From NCBI RefSeq assembly GCF_030695525.1, contig NZ_JAUYSS010000016.1, positions 1-35,022 on the forward strand: a stretch of DNA of 35,022 bases, written 5' to 3'. The notes beneath the pieces were generated by a model that saw nothing but the letters and a program-made list of their open reading frames with translations, searched no databases and was not told where the DNA came from. The position numbers were made by a program, and so were the translations under genes. The DNA is from Daejeonella sp. GTDB lineage: Bacteria; Bacteroidota; Bacteroidia; Sphingobacteriales; Sphingobacteriaceae. Of the stretch, positions 14,523 through 24,400 are shown in pieces (positions within the stretch are counted from its first letter, which is position 1; the number at the start of each line of letters is the position of its first letter).

Positions 14523-15777
14523 TTCCCGTCACCTCCCTAATCACCCTCAGCCAGTTCAAGCCCAGAATCTTTTTTATCCTGGTATCACTATATCCCAGCC
14601 TCTGCATCGCCATGGTCATCTGGGGATAATCACTGATATCTTTGATTTCGCGAGGTAGTTCTGGTCCGCCATCCAGATCAGATCCCAGAGCCATGTGGTC
14701 TTCGCCAACTAATTGTACACCATAGTCGATCACTTTTGCCAACTGATCAACATGCATCCAGTACTCCTCAGGAATGGTTCCTCTGAAACTCAATGGAACC
14801 TCCTTAAGTACTTCCTTATCTACTTCCTCAATGGTCTTTAAGGGTGCGGCCTGTACAGTGCCCGGCTTTGTCTCGTTCGATTTTTTCTGCCCTTGCTGCC
14901 ATTTCCAGTAAACAGGATTGTTAAAAAGGCTGCCAAAGTGAATACCAATCACTCCGCCTTTTGCTGCAAGCGCTTTTGCGGCTTCATCGGTAATACAGCG
15001 AGGATGTGGAACGATTCCGTAAAATCCACCGTGACTGTAGGTTAAAGGATGTCTGCTTTCCTGAACCGATTGCAGAATGGCATCATTCGAGGCATGGGCG
15101 ATGTTGATCACCATCCCAAGATCATTCATTTCCCGTATGATCCTTCTACCCAGATCGTTAATACCACCCCAGCGACTGACATCATTACAGGTATCGATAA
15201 AAGCATTGGTCGTATTATGTGCAGGAAGTTGTATTGATCTTAATCCTAAGCGATGCAAGGCACGGAGCAGGTTTATATCCCCATCCATATCCCAGGGACC
15301 TTCCAGGTCAAGAAAAGCCGCCATTTTACCCTTTCTGTTAATGCGCTGAATATCAGAAGCATTAAGTGCCAGTTCGATCTGCGAATGATTCTTTTTAATC
15401 TGGTCTAATGCCAGATTTACCACCCGGAAAGTGTTTTTTGTCTCAAACCTTCCCGGATAATAGTGCTCTGGAGTATATACTGAAAAGAACATCGCATCCA
15501 CACCACCTTCCCTTGCTCTTGGGAGATCGACAGTCCCATCGGTATATCGCTGCCCGATATCCGTGCCCATCAACAGCTCCCGGGTCATCACATGTGTATG
15601 CCCGTCCATTACAAATGCTTTGCGATGCAGATCAGGCATAGGTTTATTCTGCATCGCAGATGGCAGATTCAAAGGCGTATTATTTCCTGATACCGGAGTG
15701 GCAAAAATCGAATCTATTGGAAAACTTCCAGCTAATGGAAGTAGTGTTAATGTCTTTATCAGGTCTCTTCTTTTCAT
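14515..15777 (-). CDS. Exported M19 (renal dipeptidase-like) peptidase
   Basis: 420 residues. The N-terminus MKRRDLIKTLTLLPLAG is a signal peptide, with a twin arginine. The rest is an M19 metallopeptidase TIM barrel: metal ligand region DGHTH (60-62), bridging Glu159 (LDLEG), His228 (NIAHAS), His249 (YSHGG) and SDLDGG near the C-terminus. The usual HxD pair at the first ligand site reads HTH here, so the Asp ligand is replaced by His62. M19 enzymes cleave dipeptides or related amides and lactones in the periplasm. It is the last gene of a minus-strand cluster with the two Tat-exported paralogues, with a 146-bp gap that holds a word array. Confidence 0.85.
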   Translation of the reverse strand: MKRRDLIKTLTLLPLAGSFPIDSIFATPVSGNNTPLNLPSAMQNKPMPDLHRKAFVMDGHTHVMTRELLMGTDIGQRYTDGTVDLPRAREGGVDAMFFSVYTPEHYYPGRFETKNTFRVVNLALDQIKKNHSQIELALNASDIQRINRKGKMAAFLDLEGPWDMDGDINLLRALHRLGLRSIQLPAHNTTNAFIDTCNDVSRWGGINDLGRRIIREMNDLGMVINIAHASNDAILQSVQESRHPLTYSHGGFYGIVPHPRCITDEAAKALAAKGGVIGIHFGSLFNNPVYWKWQQGQKKSNETKPGTVQAAPLKTIEEVDKEVLKEVPLSFRGTIPEEYWMHVDQLAKVIDYGVQLVGEDHMALGSDLDGGPELPREIKDISDYPQMTMAMQRLGYSDTRIKKILGLNWLRVIREVTGTR

Positions 15778-15825
15778 GTATTCAGTTGTCTGTTGCCTGT
15801 TATCAAAACAAAGGCTGTTAATTTT

Positions 15826-15913
15826 AAATTTGAGGTCTGAAGACGGAGGTCTGGGGTCTGATGTCGGAAGACTGATGTCGGAAGTTTCCTACTTCAGACC
15901 TCTTACCACAGAC
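15826..15913 (-). repeat. Word-repeat array with inverted words
   Basis: Words GGTCTGAAG, ATGTCGGAAG, AGACTG and their complements alternate, so the single strand can fold into hairpins (GAGGTCTG against CAGACCTC). It begins about 10 bp past the stop codon at 15924 and shares words with the array at 17326-17462. Confidence 0.65.
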
Positions 15914-15923
15914 CTCCTGTCTC

Positions 15924-17261
15924 TTATTGGTCAAATCCCCTAATATACGGCCTTGCCGGTGGGCGTTCACCTTTATTAAATTGCGCACCCCTTGTGGTAC
16001 GATAAGTCATATTCAGGAAAGGGGTTTCAATACGGCGTCCGACCGGATTGAACTTGCTGCCTTCCCAGTTTGATTCCATATAATGGTTTGTAATTCCAGT
16101 AGTTAAAAGTAAGCGCTCTGCATTAAATGGTTCTTTTTTGGTAAGCATCATCTCAACGATCCAATGCGGTTGGGCGTTTGAGGCATGATACTGGTCGAAT
16201 GGTCCGGGGAACCCGAGTAAAGAAACGATTGCTGGTTCTTCCCTGCCTTCAATCTCGCCGGCGTAAGTCCATCCGGATAAGGGAACACCAATGATCGCTG
16301 CCATCGTTCCATCATTGTATTCAATTACACAAATATTGGTTCTTGGATTTGCCCGATAGCTCTCCGGGTTTAATTCCAGTCTTTTGGCTACCGCTTCCAG
16401 TAGATTAGCTGCCCAGCTGTTGCGTTCCACCCACTTCCATGATTCAGGTCCGCGAATGGATTGAATCGACTTCACGCCTGTCTCACCGCCCTTTCGCCTC
16501 TCAACAAATGCATGAAGCAATTCTATGCAATGAAAAATAGCTCCCTCATCCGGTGCAGCTCCAACCACGATCGAGTGCTTTATTGGGGTGTCGTTTTCCA
16601 GTTCTATCTCGGGTTTTCTATAGTAGACAGGAAGCAGGGAGCCCCCGGTCAATGGAAAGCCCAACTCACGTGATTTGTCAAACATCCACTTCGCATCATC
16701 CCAGTTGTAGGAGAAATGCTTATCGTTAAAGACCGGCACCGAGCGTTTGCTTTGCTCGAAAACGCTGATAACCTGATTGTATAACCACCAGCGTGGCAGC
16801 ATCCATCGTCCCCTGAGATCGGTGGTATAATTGCCATGTTCTCCAACAATCACCACGCCATCCACAGCAAGTTCCTTACCCCCAAGGGTCAAAGCTTCAG
16901 CTACCGATTTAAAGACCGGAAAACCTTTTGCTTTTGCGACTTTCTGTCCGAGCAGGCTTGTATCATGCTGGTGCAGGTATAACGATACAACTTCAATACG
17001 GGAAGGATGATAAGCACCCTGCCACCAATAACCGTCGATCAGCTTGTTTACCAGCCAATCGGCATGTGATCTTGTAGCTCCCCAAAACGTTGCCAAAACG
17101 GCAATCCGGGGTTTTTTCTCCTGACTCTGTCCAATAGCATCACTCGATATGCCCGATAAAGCGGCTAAACCTGCGATACCACCTATTCCCAGCATTTCAC
17201 GTCTGCTAAAAATTGGGTTTGACTCTATAATTTCATTAATTGGGAATGAATCTGCCTCCAT
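15924..17261 (-). CDS. Tat-exported Rossmann-like protein, paralogue 2
   Basis: 445 residues. A Tat signal lies at about 18-45 (FSRREMLGIGGIAGLAALSG). The mature part starts KPRIAVLATFWGATRSHADW and continues with VEVVSLYLHQHD, AKAKGFPVFKSVAEAL, and VDGVVIVGEHG, alternating strand/helix segments like a Gfo/Idh/MocA-type Rossmann fold. No clear GxGxxG nucleotide loop is seen. The C-terminus has an unusual Arg/Pro-rich tail (KGERPPARPYIRGFDQ). It is collinear with and strongly similar to the next gene over the whole length. The function is not known; a secreted oxidoreductase-like or binding protein is possible. It precedes the M19 peptidase in the cluster. Confidence 0.7.
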   Translation of the reverse strand: MEADSFPINEIIESNPIFSRREMLGIGGIAGLAALSGISSDAIGQSQEKKPRIAVLATFWGATRSHADWLVNKLIDGYWWQGAYHPSRIEVVSLYLHQHDTSLLGQKVAKAKGFPVFKSVAEALTLGGKELAVDGVVIVGEHGNYTTDLRGRWMLPRWWLYNQVISVFEQSKRSVPVFNDKHFSYNWDDAKWMFDKSRELGFPLTGGSLLPVYYRKPEIELENDTPIKHSIVVGAAPDEGAIFHCIELLHAFVERRKGGETGVKSIQSIRGPESWKWVERNSWAANLLEAVAKRLELNPESYRANPRTNICVIEYNDGTMAAIIGVPLSGWTYAGEIEGREEPAIVSLLGFPGPFDQYHASNAQPHWIVEMMLTKKEPFNAERLLLTTGITNHYMESNWEGSKFNPVGRRIETPFLNMTYRTTRGAQFNKGERPPARPYIRGFDQ

Positions 17262-17325
17262 AGTTTTAATTTCATTTTGTGTCTTTACTCTTTGCTTCTT
17301 GTGTCCGTATTGGTTCCGGCTCCAT

Positions 17326-17462
17326 GTGTAGGAGGTCGGAAGTCTGATGTCGGAAGTCTGATGTCGGAATTCTGATGTCGGAATTCTGAAGTCTGATGTC
17401 TGAAGTCAGATGTCCGAAGCCGGAAATCTGAAGCTGCCTAACTCAGACTTCAGACCTCTTAC
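17326..17462 (-). repeat. Word-repeat array between the paralogues
   Basis: About ten copies of words of the type GGAAGTCTGATGTC and GGAATTCTGATGTC, with complementary words (CAGACTTCAGACCTC) at the stop-proximal end. It starts within about 10 bp of the stop codon at 17472. The same words follow the paralogue at 15924, as expected if gene and array were duplicated together. Confidence 0.7.
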
Positions 17463-17471
17463 CTCAATCTA

Positions 17472-18839
17472 CTACTGATCAAACCCCCGAATATACGGCC
17501 TTGCCGGCGGTCTTTCCCCTTTGCTGAACTGTGCACCTCTGGTAGAGCGGTATTTAATGTTCAGTGCCGTTGTTTCGAGTCGGCGTCCGACTGGAGAGTA
17601 CTTGCTGCCTTCCCAGTTTGATTCCATATAGAAGTTTGTAATACCGGTCGACAATAAGAGTCGCTCGGCATTGAAGGGTTCCTTTTTAGTGACCATCATC
17701 TCTGTGATCCAATGCGGTTGAGCGTTAGAAGCATGATATTGGTCGTATGGTCCGGCCCAGCCCAGCATGGAGATGATCGTCGGATCATTTTTTCCTGCGA
17801 TTTCACCTGCATAAGTCCAGCCCACACCCCTTCCACCAATTACGGCCGCTTTTGTTCCGTCATTATAGTCGATGACACATATATTTGTTTGTGGGCTTTC
17901 CTGGAAAAAACCTGACTTAAATTCAAATCTTTTTGCAACAGCATCAAGCAATTTGCCGGCCCATGGATTTTGTTCAACCCATTTCCAGGCTTCTGGCCCG
18001 CGAATAGATTGTATTGACTTTACACCCGATTCACCGCCCTTTCGGCGCTCAACAAAGCACTGAAGCACATCAATAGCATGGAAAATGCCACCTTCATCTC
18101 CCGCACCTCCAATCACGATTGAATTCTTTATAGGAGTATCGATATCGATTTCGATCTCAGGTTTGCGGTAATAGACCGGTATTGAGGAACCTCCTGTTAA
18201 AGGAAAGTTCAGCTCGCGGGATTTGTCAAACATCCACTTTGCCTCATCCCAATTGTAGGAGAGGTGCTTGTCATTAAAGACCGGCACCGAGCGTTTGCTT
18301 TGTTCAAAAACCCGCACAACCTGTTGGTAGATCCACCAGCGCGGCAGGAGCCAGTGTCCCCTGAGGTCGGTTGCATATTCCCCATGTTCTGCAACGATGA
18401 CAACCCCATCTACTGCAAGTTCTTTGCCTCCAAGTGTCAGGGCTTCTGCTACTGTTTTAAAGACCGGTATTCCTTTCGCTTTGGCAACTTTCTGACCCAG
18501 TAAGCTTTCGTCATGCTGGTGCATATAAATTGATACAACATCTACCCTCGACGGAGTATAGGCGCCATCCCACCAATAACCATCAATCAGTTTATTTACG
18601 ATCCAGTCGGCATGCGATCTCGTGTAGGCCCAATAGCTGGCCAGAACGGCGATGCGCGGCCTTGCCTGGGCTGTTTTTCCAAAAGTAGTATTTGAGAGGC
18701 CAGTCAGAGCCGTTAAACCTGCCATACCCGTTATCCCGAGCATTTGACGCCGGGTGAAATGAGGGTTTGCCTCCATGATTTCAGTCATTTGGAAGGAATC
18801 TGCAGCTCCTGTTGCAATTTCCGCTTGTTTCTTTGCCAT
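17472..18839 (-). CDS. Tat-exported Rossmann-like protein, paralogue 1
   Basis: 455 residues. The N-terminus has a polar leader, then the Tat motif FTRRQMLGITGMAGLTALTG. The mature protein (PRIAVLASYWAYTRSHADW, VDVVSIYMHQHD, VDGVVIVAEHG, LRGHWLLPRWW, VPVFNDKHLSYNWDEAKWMFD) is the paralogue of the product of 15924-17261 and shares the C-terminal KGERPPARPYIRGFDQ. Conserved His, Asp and Trp residues (HQHD, EHG, NDKH) suggest a metal or ligand site. It is first in the minus-strand cluster, so the cluster promoter should lie within 18840-18960. The substrate is unknown. Confidence 0.7.
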   Translation of the reverse strand: MAKKQAEIATGAADSFQMTEIMEANPHFTRRQMLGITGMAGLTALTGLSNTTFGKTAQARPRIAVLASYWAYTRSHADWIVNKLIDGYWWDGAYTPSRVDVVSIYMHQHDESLLGQKVAKAKGIPVFKTVAEALTLGGKELAVDGVVIVAEHGEYATDLRGHWLLPRWWIYQQVVRVFEQSKRSVPVFNDKHLSYNWDEAKWMFDKSRELNFPLTGGSSIPVYYRKPEIEIDIDTPIKNSIVIGGAGDEGGIFHAIDVLQCFVERRKGGESGVKSIQSIRGPEAWKWVEQNPWAGKLLDAVAKRFEFKSGFFQESPQTNICVIDYNDGTKAAVIGGRGVGWTYAGEIAGKNDPTIISMLGWAGPYDQYHASNAQPHWITEMMVTKKEPFNAERLLLSTGITNFYMESNWEGSKYSPVGRRLETTALNIKYRSTRGAQFSKGERPPARPYIRGFDQ

Positions 18840-19020
18840 AAGGTTTTATTTCTTGTTTAGGAATTAATATTAGGCCTTGTCATTTAATCTGGATTCGGAA
18901 ACTAAATTAACAATTATTCAATGATTAGAAATGAATAAATGCCATGGTGTGTAATAAATCAGTAGAGGTAAAACATCAATTTTGGTAATCGATTGAAAAC
19001 TGTACAACAATAATTCGCTA

Positions 19021-19087
19021 TTGTACAGTTTAAGTGCAGCGGGGCTCTACGGATTGTCAAATGAGGAGGTTCTCAAGACTCCTCATT
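19021..19087 (+). repeat. REP-like double-hairpin repeat (copy 1)
   Basis: TTGTACAGTTTAAGTGCAGC...CTCTACGGATTGTCAA is followed by the second hairpin ATGAGGAG (19061-19068) / CTCCTCAT (19079-19086). It has the same order and words as the copy at 28573-28640. The first stem is decayed here. Confidence 0.65.
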
Positions 19088-19353
19088 CCATGAATTATAC
19101 CAATTAAATCTTACGAATCAGAGCGTTTCAATTCTATAGTTAACTAAGCCTTAATCCTCCTGTTAAAATTTAAGCATCAATTAAAATAGTTGAATACGTT
19201 ATTCTGTCAGAAATATTTAGATTTTTAACAAGTGAACAGTGAGTGAGTCTTAGGATTCCTATTTTTAGATTAATACAAAGGTAGAGGTATTTAACTATGC
19301 TAAATTGCCAGAAGGTAAATTTGTACGAGCAACCTCATAGTCAAAAGATTTGA

Positions 19354-19361
19354 TACATTTG
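19354..19361 (+). promoter_or_regulatory. Candidate -7 box (TACATTTG)
   Basis: A perfect TAnnTTTG match 54 bp before the ATG of the TPR/HTH gene. A TTTG exists at 19320 but is 30 bp away, too far for the usual -33 spacing. Confidence 0.4.
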
Positions 19362-19414
19362 CCTTTTAAGCCCTTTTTGCTTTAAAACTTTTGTTATTTA
19401 GTCTTTCCGGATAA

Positions 19415-21160
19415 ATGAAAATATTGCCTGCTCTATCATTATTTCTTTTATACTGGAGTTTTACTGCTAATGCTCAAAGTCGCCTGATTGCTCCATATAT
19501 CAATGCCTGGAAAACCTCCGACACCTCTCAAACCCATAAAGCGGAACAGACCTATAGCCTGTTAAAAGAAAAGCAGGATGTGCTTGAATATCGCCAGATA
19601 GTCAATGAGATGTACGCCTATTTAAAAGATCGCCCAAATGACAGGTTGTGGATTAGAACAGTGATGTATGATGTCTTTGGGAAAATTGAACTGGGTATCT
19701 GGACTGAAGCAGATTTTTCCAAAGACCGTCTTAAACTATTGAAGTGTATAAAATTGGCCAGCCAATTAAAAGATAATCAGTTAACTGCTGAACTATATGC
19801 CCAATATGCCGAGCTGAATAGAAAAAACAGCAATTATGTACTATATAATTTAAAGGCAGTAGAATTGCAGAAAAAGGTTGGTTTATCCCATTTTGAGTTC
19901 GTTGCTAACCGTTATTTTAATATAAGTTTCGGTCTATATACTAATGAGGATTACAGACAAAGTATCAATTACGGACTTAAATGTTTGTCCTTAAATAGTG
20001 AAAAAAGGAAGGCATTTGACCCACACTTGCAGATTCTGCAAACAGATATCGTTGGTGCATCTTACTTTAAGTTGGGTAAACTCGATAGCTCAAAGCATTT
20101 CTATCAACAGATCTTACATACTCTAACTAAAATACCAGACCCGGATACTAACTATCAAGACCTATGGCTGGCCATTGCTAAAGGTAATATGGGAAGGGTT
20201 TTAGCCCGTCAAAATCAAGCTGTCAAGGCTATTCCATTGCTTAATGAGTATTTAGCAAGCAGTTTGCGTCTAAACTCATTTAATAATGTCGCCGTGGCCG
20301 AAAGTAGTTTGGGCGGTGTCTATTTTAAAAATAAGGAGTATGGTACCGCATTAAATAAATTTAGAAATAGCTATCGATATGCCACAAAGGAAGACATGCT
20401 AAGCGAAAAGTTTATTGCGAGTAAAGGATTAGCTGATGTTTTCCGCGCAATCAAGCAAACGGATAGCGCTTTCGCCTATTATGCCTTATACCAGCAACAC
20501 AGGGACAAATTAATCGAAAGGGTGAATAAGGGTAAATTGTCAGCAATGAATGCCCGAATCGCATTTGATAACATGCAGGCGAGCTTAAATGAAGCAGAAA
20601 CGACCATTTCGAACCAGCGTTTAATCAGAAATCTCATCCTGGTGACTATTGTTCTCCTAACCGTTATTGCCTTGCTTTTTTACAACAGAAAAATGCTCAG
20701 GCAAAAACATGTTGCTGAAACCTTGAAAAGGGAGAGAAAGCTCGCTGAGCAGAAGGCCGAGCAAGCAAGAAGCCAAATAGTAACTTTTAAAGAGAATATT
20801 ATTGAGAAGGAAAACCTAATATTTAAACTTCAAAAGCAACTGGCATTTGATAACAAGCAGTTAAACGAAAGCCTTTTACAATATACGCTGGTTACAGATA
20901 CAGAATGGGAAAAATTCAGATTAGAATTTTCTAAGGCCTATCCGGATTTTTTACCATCATTACAACAAATACTTCCAGCGATAAATCCAGCCGAAGAGCG
21001 CTTAGCTACACTTTTGTGTCTGAAACTTACAAGCAATCAAATCGCCAATACTTTGGGCATTGGCAAGGAGAGTGTAGGCAGAAGCAAACGCAGGTTAAAG
21101 CAACGTCTGAATCTGGAAACCGGAGCCAAATTGGAAGACTTCATTTATAGTTTAACCTAG
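19415..21160 (+). CDS. TPR-TM-HTH transcriptional regulator
   Basis: 581 residues. A signal peptide (MKILPALSLFLLYWSFTANAQ) precedes an all-helical periplasmic TPR region (about 40-390). One membrane helix follows at about 406-426 (NLILVTIVLLTVIALLFYN), then a charged coiled coil (430-500) and a C-terminal helix-turn-helix (about 525-581: EERLATLLCLKLTSNQIANTLGIGKESVGRSKRRLKQRL) of LuxR/GerE-like form. This is the known Bacteroidota design of a membrane-bound regulator that senses periplasmic partners and binds DNA. The gene lies upstream of, and points at, the surface-protein gene, which may be its target (inference). Confidence 0.85.
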   Translation: MKILPALSLFLLYWSFTANAQSRLIAPYINAWKTSDTSQTHKAEQTYSLLKEKQDVLEYRQIVNEMYAYLKDRPNDRLWIRTVMYDVFGKIELGIWTEADFSKDRLKLLKCIKLASQLKDNQLTAELYAQYAELNRKNSNYVLYNLKAVELQKKVGLSHFEFVANRYFNISFGLYTNEDYRQSINYGLKCLSLNSEKRKAFDPHLQILQTDIVGASYFKLGKLDSSKHFYQQILHTLTKIPDPDTNYQDLWLAIAKGNMGRVLARQNQAVKAIPLLNEYLASSLRLNSFNNVAVAESSLGGVYFKNKEYGTALNKFRNSYRYATKEDMLSEKFIASKGLADVFRAIKQTDSAFAYYALYQQHRDKLIERVNKGKLSAMNARIAFDNMQASLNEAETTISNQRLIRNLILVTIVLLTVIALLFYNRKMLRQKHVAETLKRERKLAEQKAEQARSQIVTFKENIIEKENLIFKLQKQLAFDNKQLNESLLQYTLVTDTEWEKFRLEFSKAYPDFLPSLQQILPAINPAEERLATLLCLKLTSNQIANTLGIGKESVGRSKRRLKQRLNLETGAKLEDFIYSLT

Positions 21161-21171
21161 GAATTTGACTT

Positions 21172-21240
21172 GGGTTTAGGTATTAGTTTTTAGGTATTAG
21201 GTACTAGGCATTTGGCTTAGGTATTAAGGCTTAGGCTGTT
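21172..21240 (+). repeat. Word-repeat array behind the TPR regulator
   Basis: Words TTAGGTATTAG / TTAGGTACTAGG / TTAGGCTT in tandem, starting about 10 bp past the stop codon, on the gene's sense strand. No coding content. Confidence 0.6.
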
Positions 21241-21380
21241 TTAATTTCGCTCCCCCCGGCTCTTAAATCTCCTCATATTTTACACTGTCACGCCCCTAAT
21301 GCCTCTCTCTTTCTTAATTGTCCGTTTTTTGTCCGCCCACATTCCTAGTAAAAGCAGGCCTAAGTTTTGATTTTTGCTCA

Positions 21381-21488
21381 ATGAATCAGTTAAAAAACTA
21401 TAAATGGTTCATCATTATTGTTATTGTCGCTTTAACAGCGATGGCAATGGTGTGGTGGTACTTCGAAAAACGCATCAATCAAATTTAA
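21381..21488 (+). CDS. 35-residue single-TM peptide
   Basis: MNQLKNYKWFIIIVIVALTAMAMVWWYFEKRINQI: a short basic start, one clean 18-20 residue hydrophobic helix with an aromatic WWYF boundary, and a charged C-tail. It is a textbook single-pass membrane microprotein. It ends 6 bp before the start codon of the 1609-residue surface protein, so the two are probably co-transcribed and perhaps translationally coupled. No homologue is recognised; the function is unknown. Confidence 0.55.
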   Translation: MNQLKNYKWFIIIVIVALTAMAMVWWYFEKRINQI

Positions 21489-21494
21489 AGCAGC

Positions 21495-24400
21495 ATGGAA
21501 AGAAATTCGCAAGCTTCATTCTCAAAAAGACTTATTAAACCTAGTATTGCTTATTGCCTGCTATTGGTGTGTTTATTTCTAATAGCAAATACCGTTCAGG
21601 GGCAAACCTACACAAGTGAACAGAACTTCGTCGTAAATGCTGATGGTCGATATCAATTTTCAGTGAAGGGTGGGGCTGGAAGTGGTAAATTAAATGGCGA
21701 TGTAAGAGACCCCAGTGCCGTATCAGCAAATGGAAACTGGGGCGGAACAGGCGCAACCATTACTGCTGATTTTTATTTATTAAAAGATGATACTGTTTAT
21801 GTCGTACCAGGAGCTGCTGGACAATATGATCATGCTCCGGTTGGAGGAGGTGGAGGAGGATCCGCAGTCATCGTAAACCGTCTCGGTAATTTTCATCTTT
21901 TGGTAGTAGCCGGTGGAGGTGGTGGTGGAGGCTTTACTGAAATCGGCCTTGGAGGTAGTATAACTAATTATAATGGTACACAAACTGCTGCTGGCGGAAC
22001 GGGAGATGTTGCTGGTGGCGGCGGTGGAGGAGGGGTAGGCGCAGGATTTGGTGGTGGTTCAGGGAACAATACCAACGGTGGATCTCCGGGCATTATTGCC
22101 AATTATGTAGCTGCATCAGCAGGATCGGCCGTGAATGGTTCAAATGGCGCTAGTGGTTTTGGGGCCGGTGGCGGTGGTGGGGTAGCGAACAGGATTCCAT
22201 CAACTCCAGGCGGCGGCGGTGGCGGTGGCGGTTATATTGGGGGTAATGGGGCGGCACCAGGCACTTCTGCTCCAGGAGGTACTTCTTATGTTAACAATAC
22301 AGAAGTAGGTTTTTCTGCTTTATATATGAGCGCAATGGCTGGCATAGATGGCGGCAATACCGCATACAGTGGCAATGCAGGTTCCGTTACGGTTACCGTC
22401 TTGCCACCGCCACCCACAATAACCTCTTTTAGTCCTCTACAGGCCAAACCAGGTGATGCGGTAACGATTAGTGGTACAAACTTTAATACGACCCCTGCCA
22501 ATAACATAGTATTTTTTGGTGCAACCAAAGCAACAGTTACAATGGCAAATGCTACCACTTTAACGGTAACAGTGCCCGCAGGGGCTACCAATTCTGTGAT
22601 CAGTGTTTTAAATACCGGAACAAACTTAACCGCATATAGTCAGAAAGCTTTTCTACCAATATTTATTCCTGTAAAAAGCAGTATCGATCTTACTGATTTT
22701 GTTCCGCGAGTGAATTTTACAGCGGGTACTAACCCCGGCTATGTCACCATGGGCGATCTGGATGGCGATGGTAAACCGGATATGGCTGCAAGCAATCAGG
22801 CTGACAATACCGTTTCTGTTTTTCTAAATAACGGCAGTCTGGGCAATCCCTCTTTCGCAGCGGGTATCACTTTAACAACAGGGCAAGCTCCTCAGGGTGT
22901 TGCCATTGGCGATATCGATGGGGATGGTAAACCGGATATGGCGGTAACAAGTTATAATAGTAATCTTGTTTCTGTATTTCGCAATACGAGCACCACAGGC
23001 AATATCAGCTTTGCTGCCAAGGTGGATATTGCACTTGGTTCCTGTCCGTTTTTCGTAGTGATCAGGGATATTGACAGGGATGGAAGGGCCGATATGGTTA
23101 CAGCAAATAAAGATGCCAATACCGTGTCAATTGTTTTAAATACCGGGGAGGTAGGAAGTATCAGCTTTGCAGCAAGGGTAGATTTAAATACTGGTTTAAA
23201 ACCCTATTCTGTAGCCGTTGGTGATCTGGATGGAGATGGAAAACCGGATGTGGCGGCTTCCGCTTTTGAGGCAAATAGTATGGTGGTATTTCGTAATAAA
23301 AGTACTGTCGGGAATGTTAGTTTTGACGCGAGACAAGATTTCGCAGTTACCACACCTTATTCAATTTCCATCGGCGATTTGGACGGAGATGGAAAATCGG
23401 ATTTAGTAACTGGTAATTTATCTTCCAATAATATCTCTATTTTCAGAAACATGAGTGTAGTGGGAACTATTTCATTTGCTGGCAGAAGTGATATTGCTAT
23501 CGGGCAACGCATCTATAACGTTGCGGTTGGAGATCTGGATGGCGATGGGAAAAACGACCTTGTTACTTCAAATTACACAAACAGTACCGTTTCTATTCTA
23601 CAAAATACAGGTAGTTCGGGTACTATCAGTTATGCACCACAAGTGGCCTTACCAACAGGCGCCGGACCTAATTATGTATCTATTGCTGATATGGATGGCG
23701 ATAGTAAGCCGGATCTGCTTGTAACCAATTATGATGCTAATTCAATTTCCATACTTAGAAATGACCCGGTAGTTCTGAATGTTTCGGGTGCCTTATCGGC
23801 CGTAAACACCACTTACGGAGTAGCATCAGCAAGTCCCACAAGTTTTACAGTATCAGGAACAAATATGCAGGCTGGCGTTACCATAACTCCACCGGTGGGC
23901 TATGAAGTATCTCAAACAGCAGGTGGAGCATCAGGATATGCTGGTAGCGGAACGGCAATTGTTGTAGGTGCAGCCGGCACGATTCCTTCAACCACAGTAT
24001 ATGTACGTTTGGCTGCTAACCTTATCATAGGTGCTTATTCAGGAAATATAGTTTGCAGCAGTACTCGTACAACGTCAATAAATATTGCCACGGTGTCGAG
24101 TACCGTAAGCCCGGCTCCACTGACCATTACTGCTTCTAATACTAGTAAAACATATGGTACAACCTTGGCAGGCGGAGCAGGTTCAATAGCATTTACAGCA
24201 GTCGGACTTCAAAATTCAGAAACAATTGGTTCAGTAAGCATTGTTTACACTGCCGGAGCCGGCAACGGCAATACGGCTACTGATGCTGTGGGAATCTATA
24301 CTGCTAAAGTGACCCCGACAACAGCAACAGGAGGAACCTTTACAGCAGCTAACTATACGATCAGCTATTCAGCCGGGAACATCGCTGTTACTCCTTCAAC

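Larger units (their letters stand above)
18840..19414. other. Divergent intergenic region
   Basis: 575 bp between the start codons of the Tat-paralogue cluster (minus) and the TPR regulator (plus). It holds a REP-like double hairpin at 19021-19087 and a TACATTTG box at 19354; otherwise it is A+T-rich with no gene. Confidence 0.6.

Noticed and set aside
15563-15943. 126-codon plus-strand frame
   Set aside because: It is antisense to the dipeptidase gene and the word array, without domain resemblance.
17326-17462. CRISPR-like array
   Set aside because: Words of 12-14 bp are tandem without spacers and include inverted words.
22286-22591. 101-codon minus-strand frame
   Set aside because: It is a shadow of the repeat-rich surface-protein gene.
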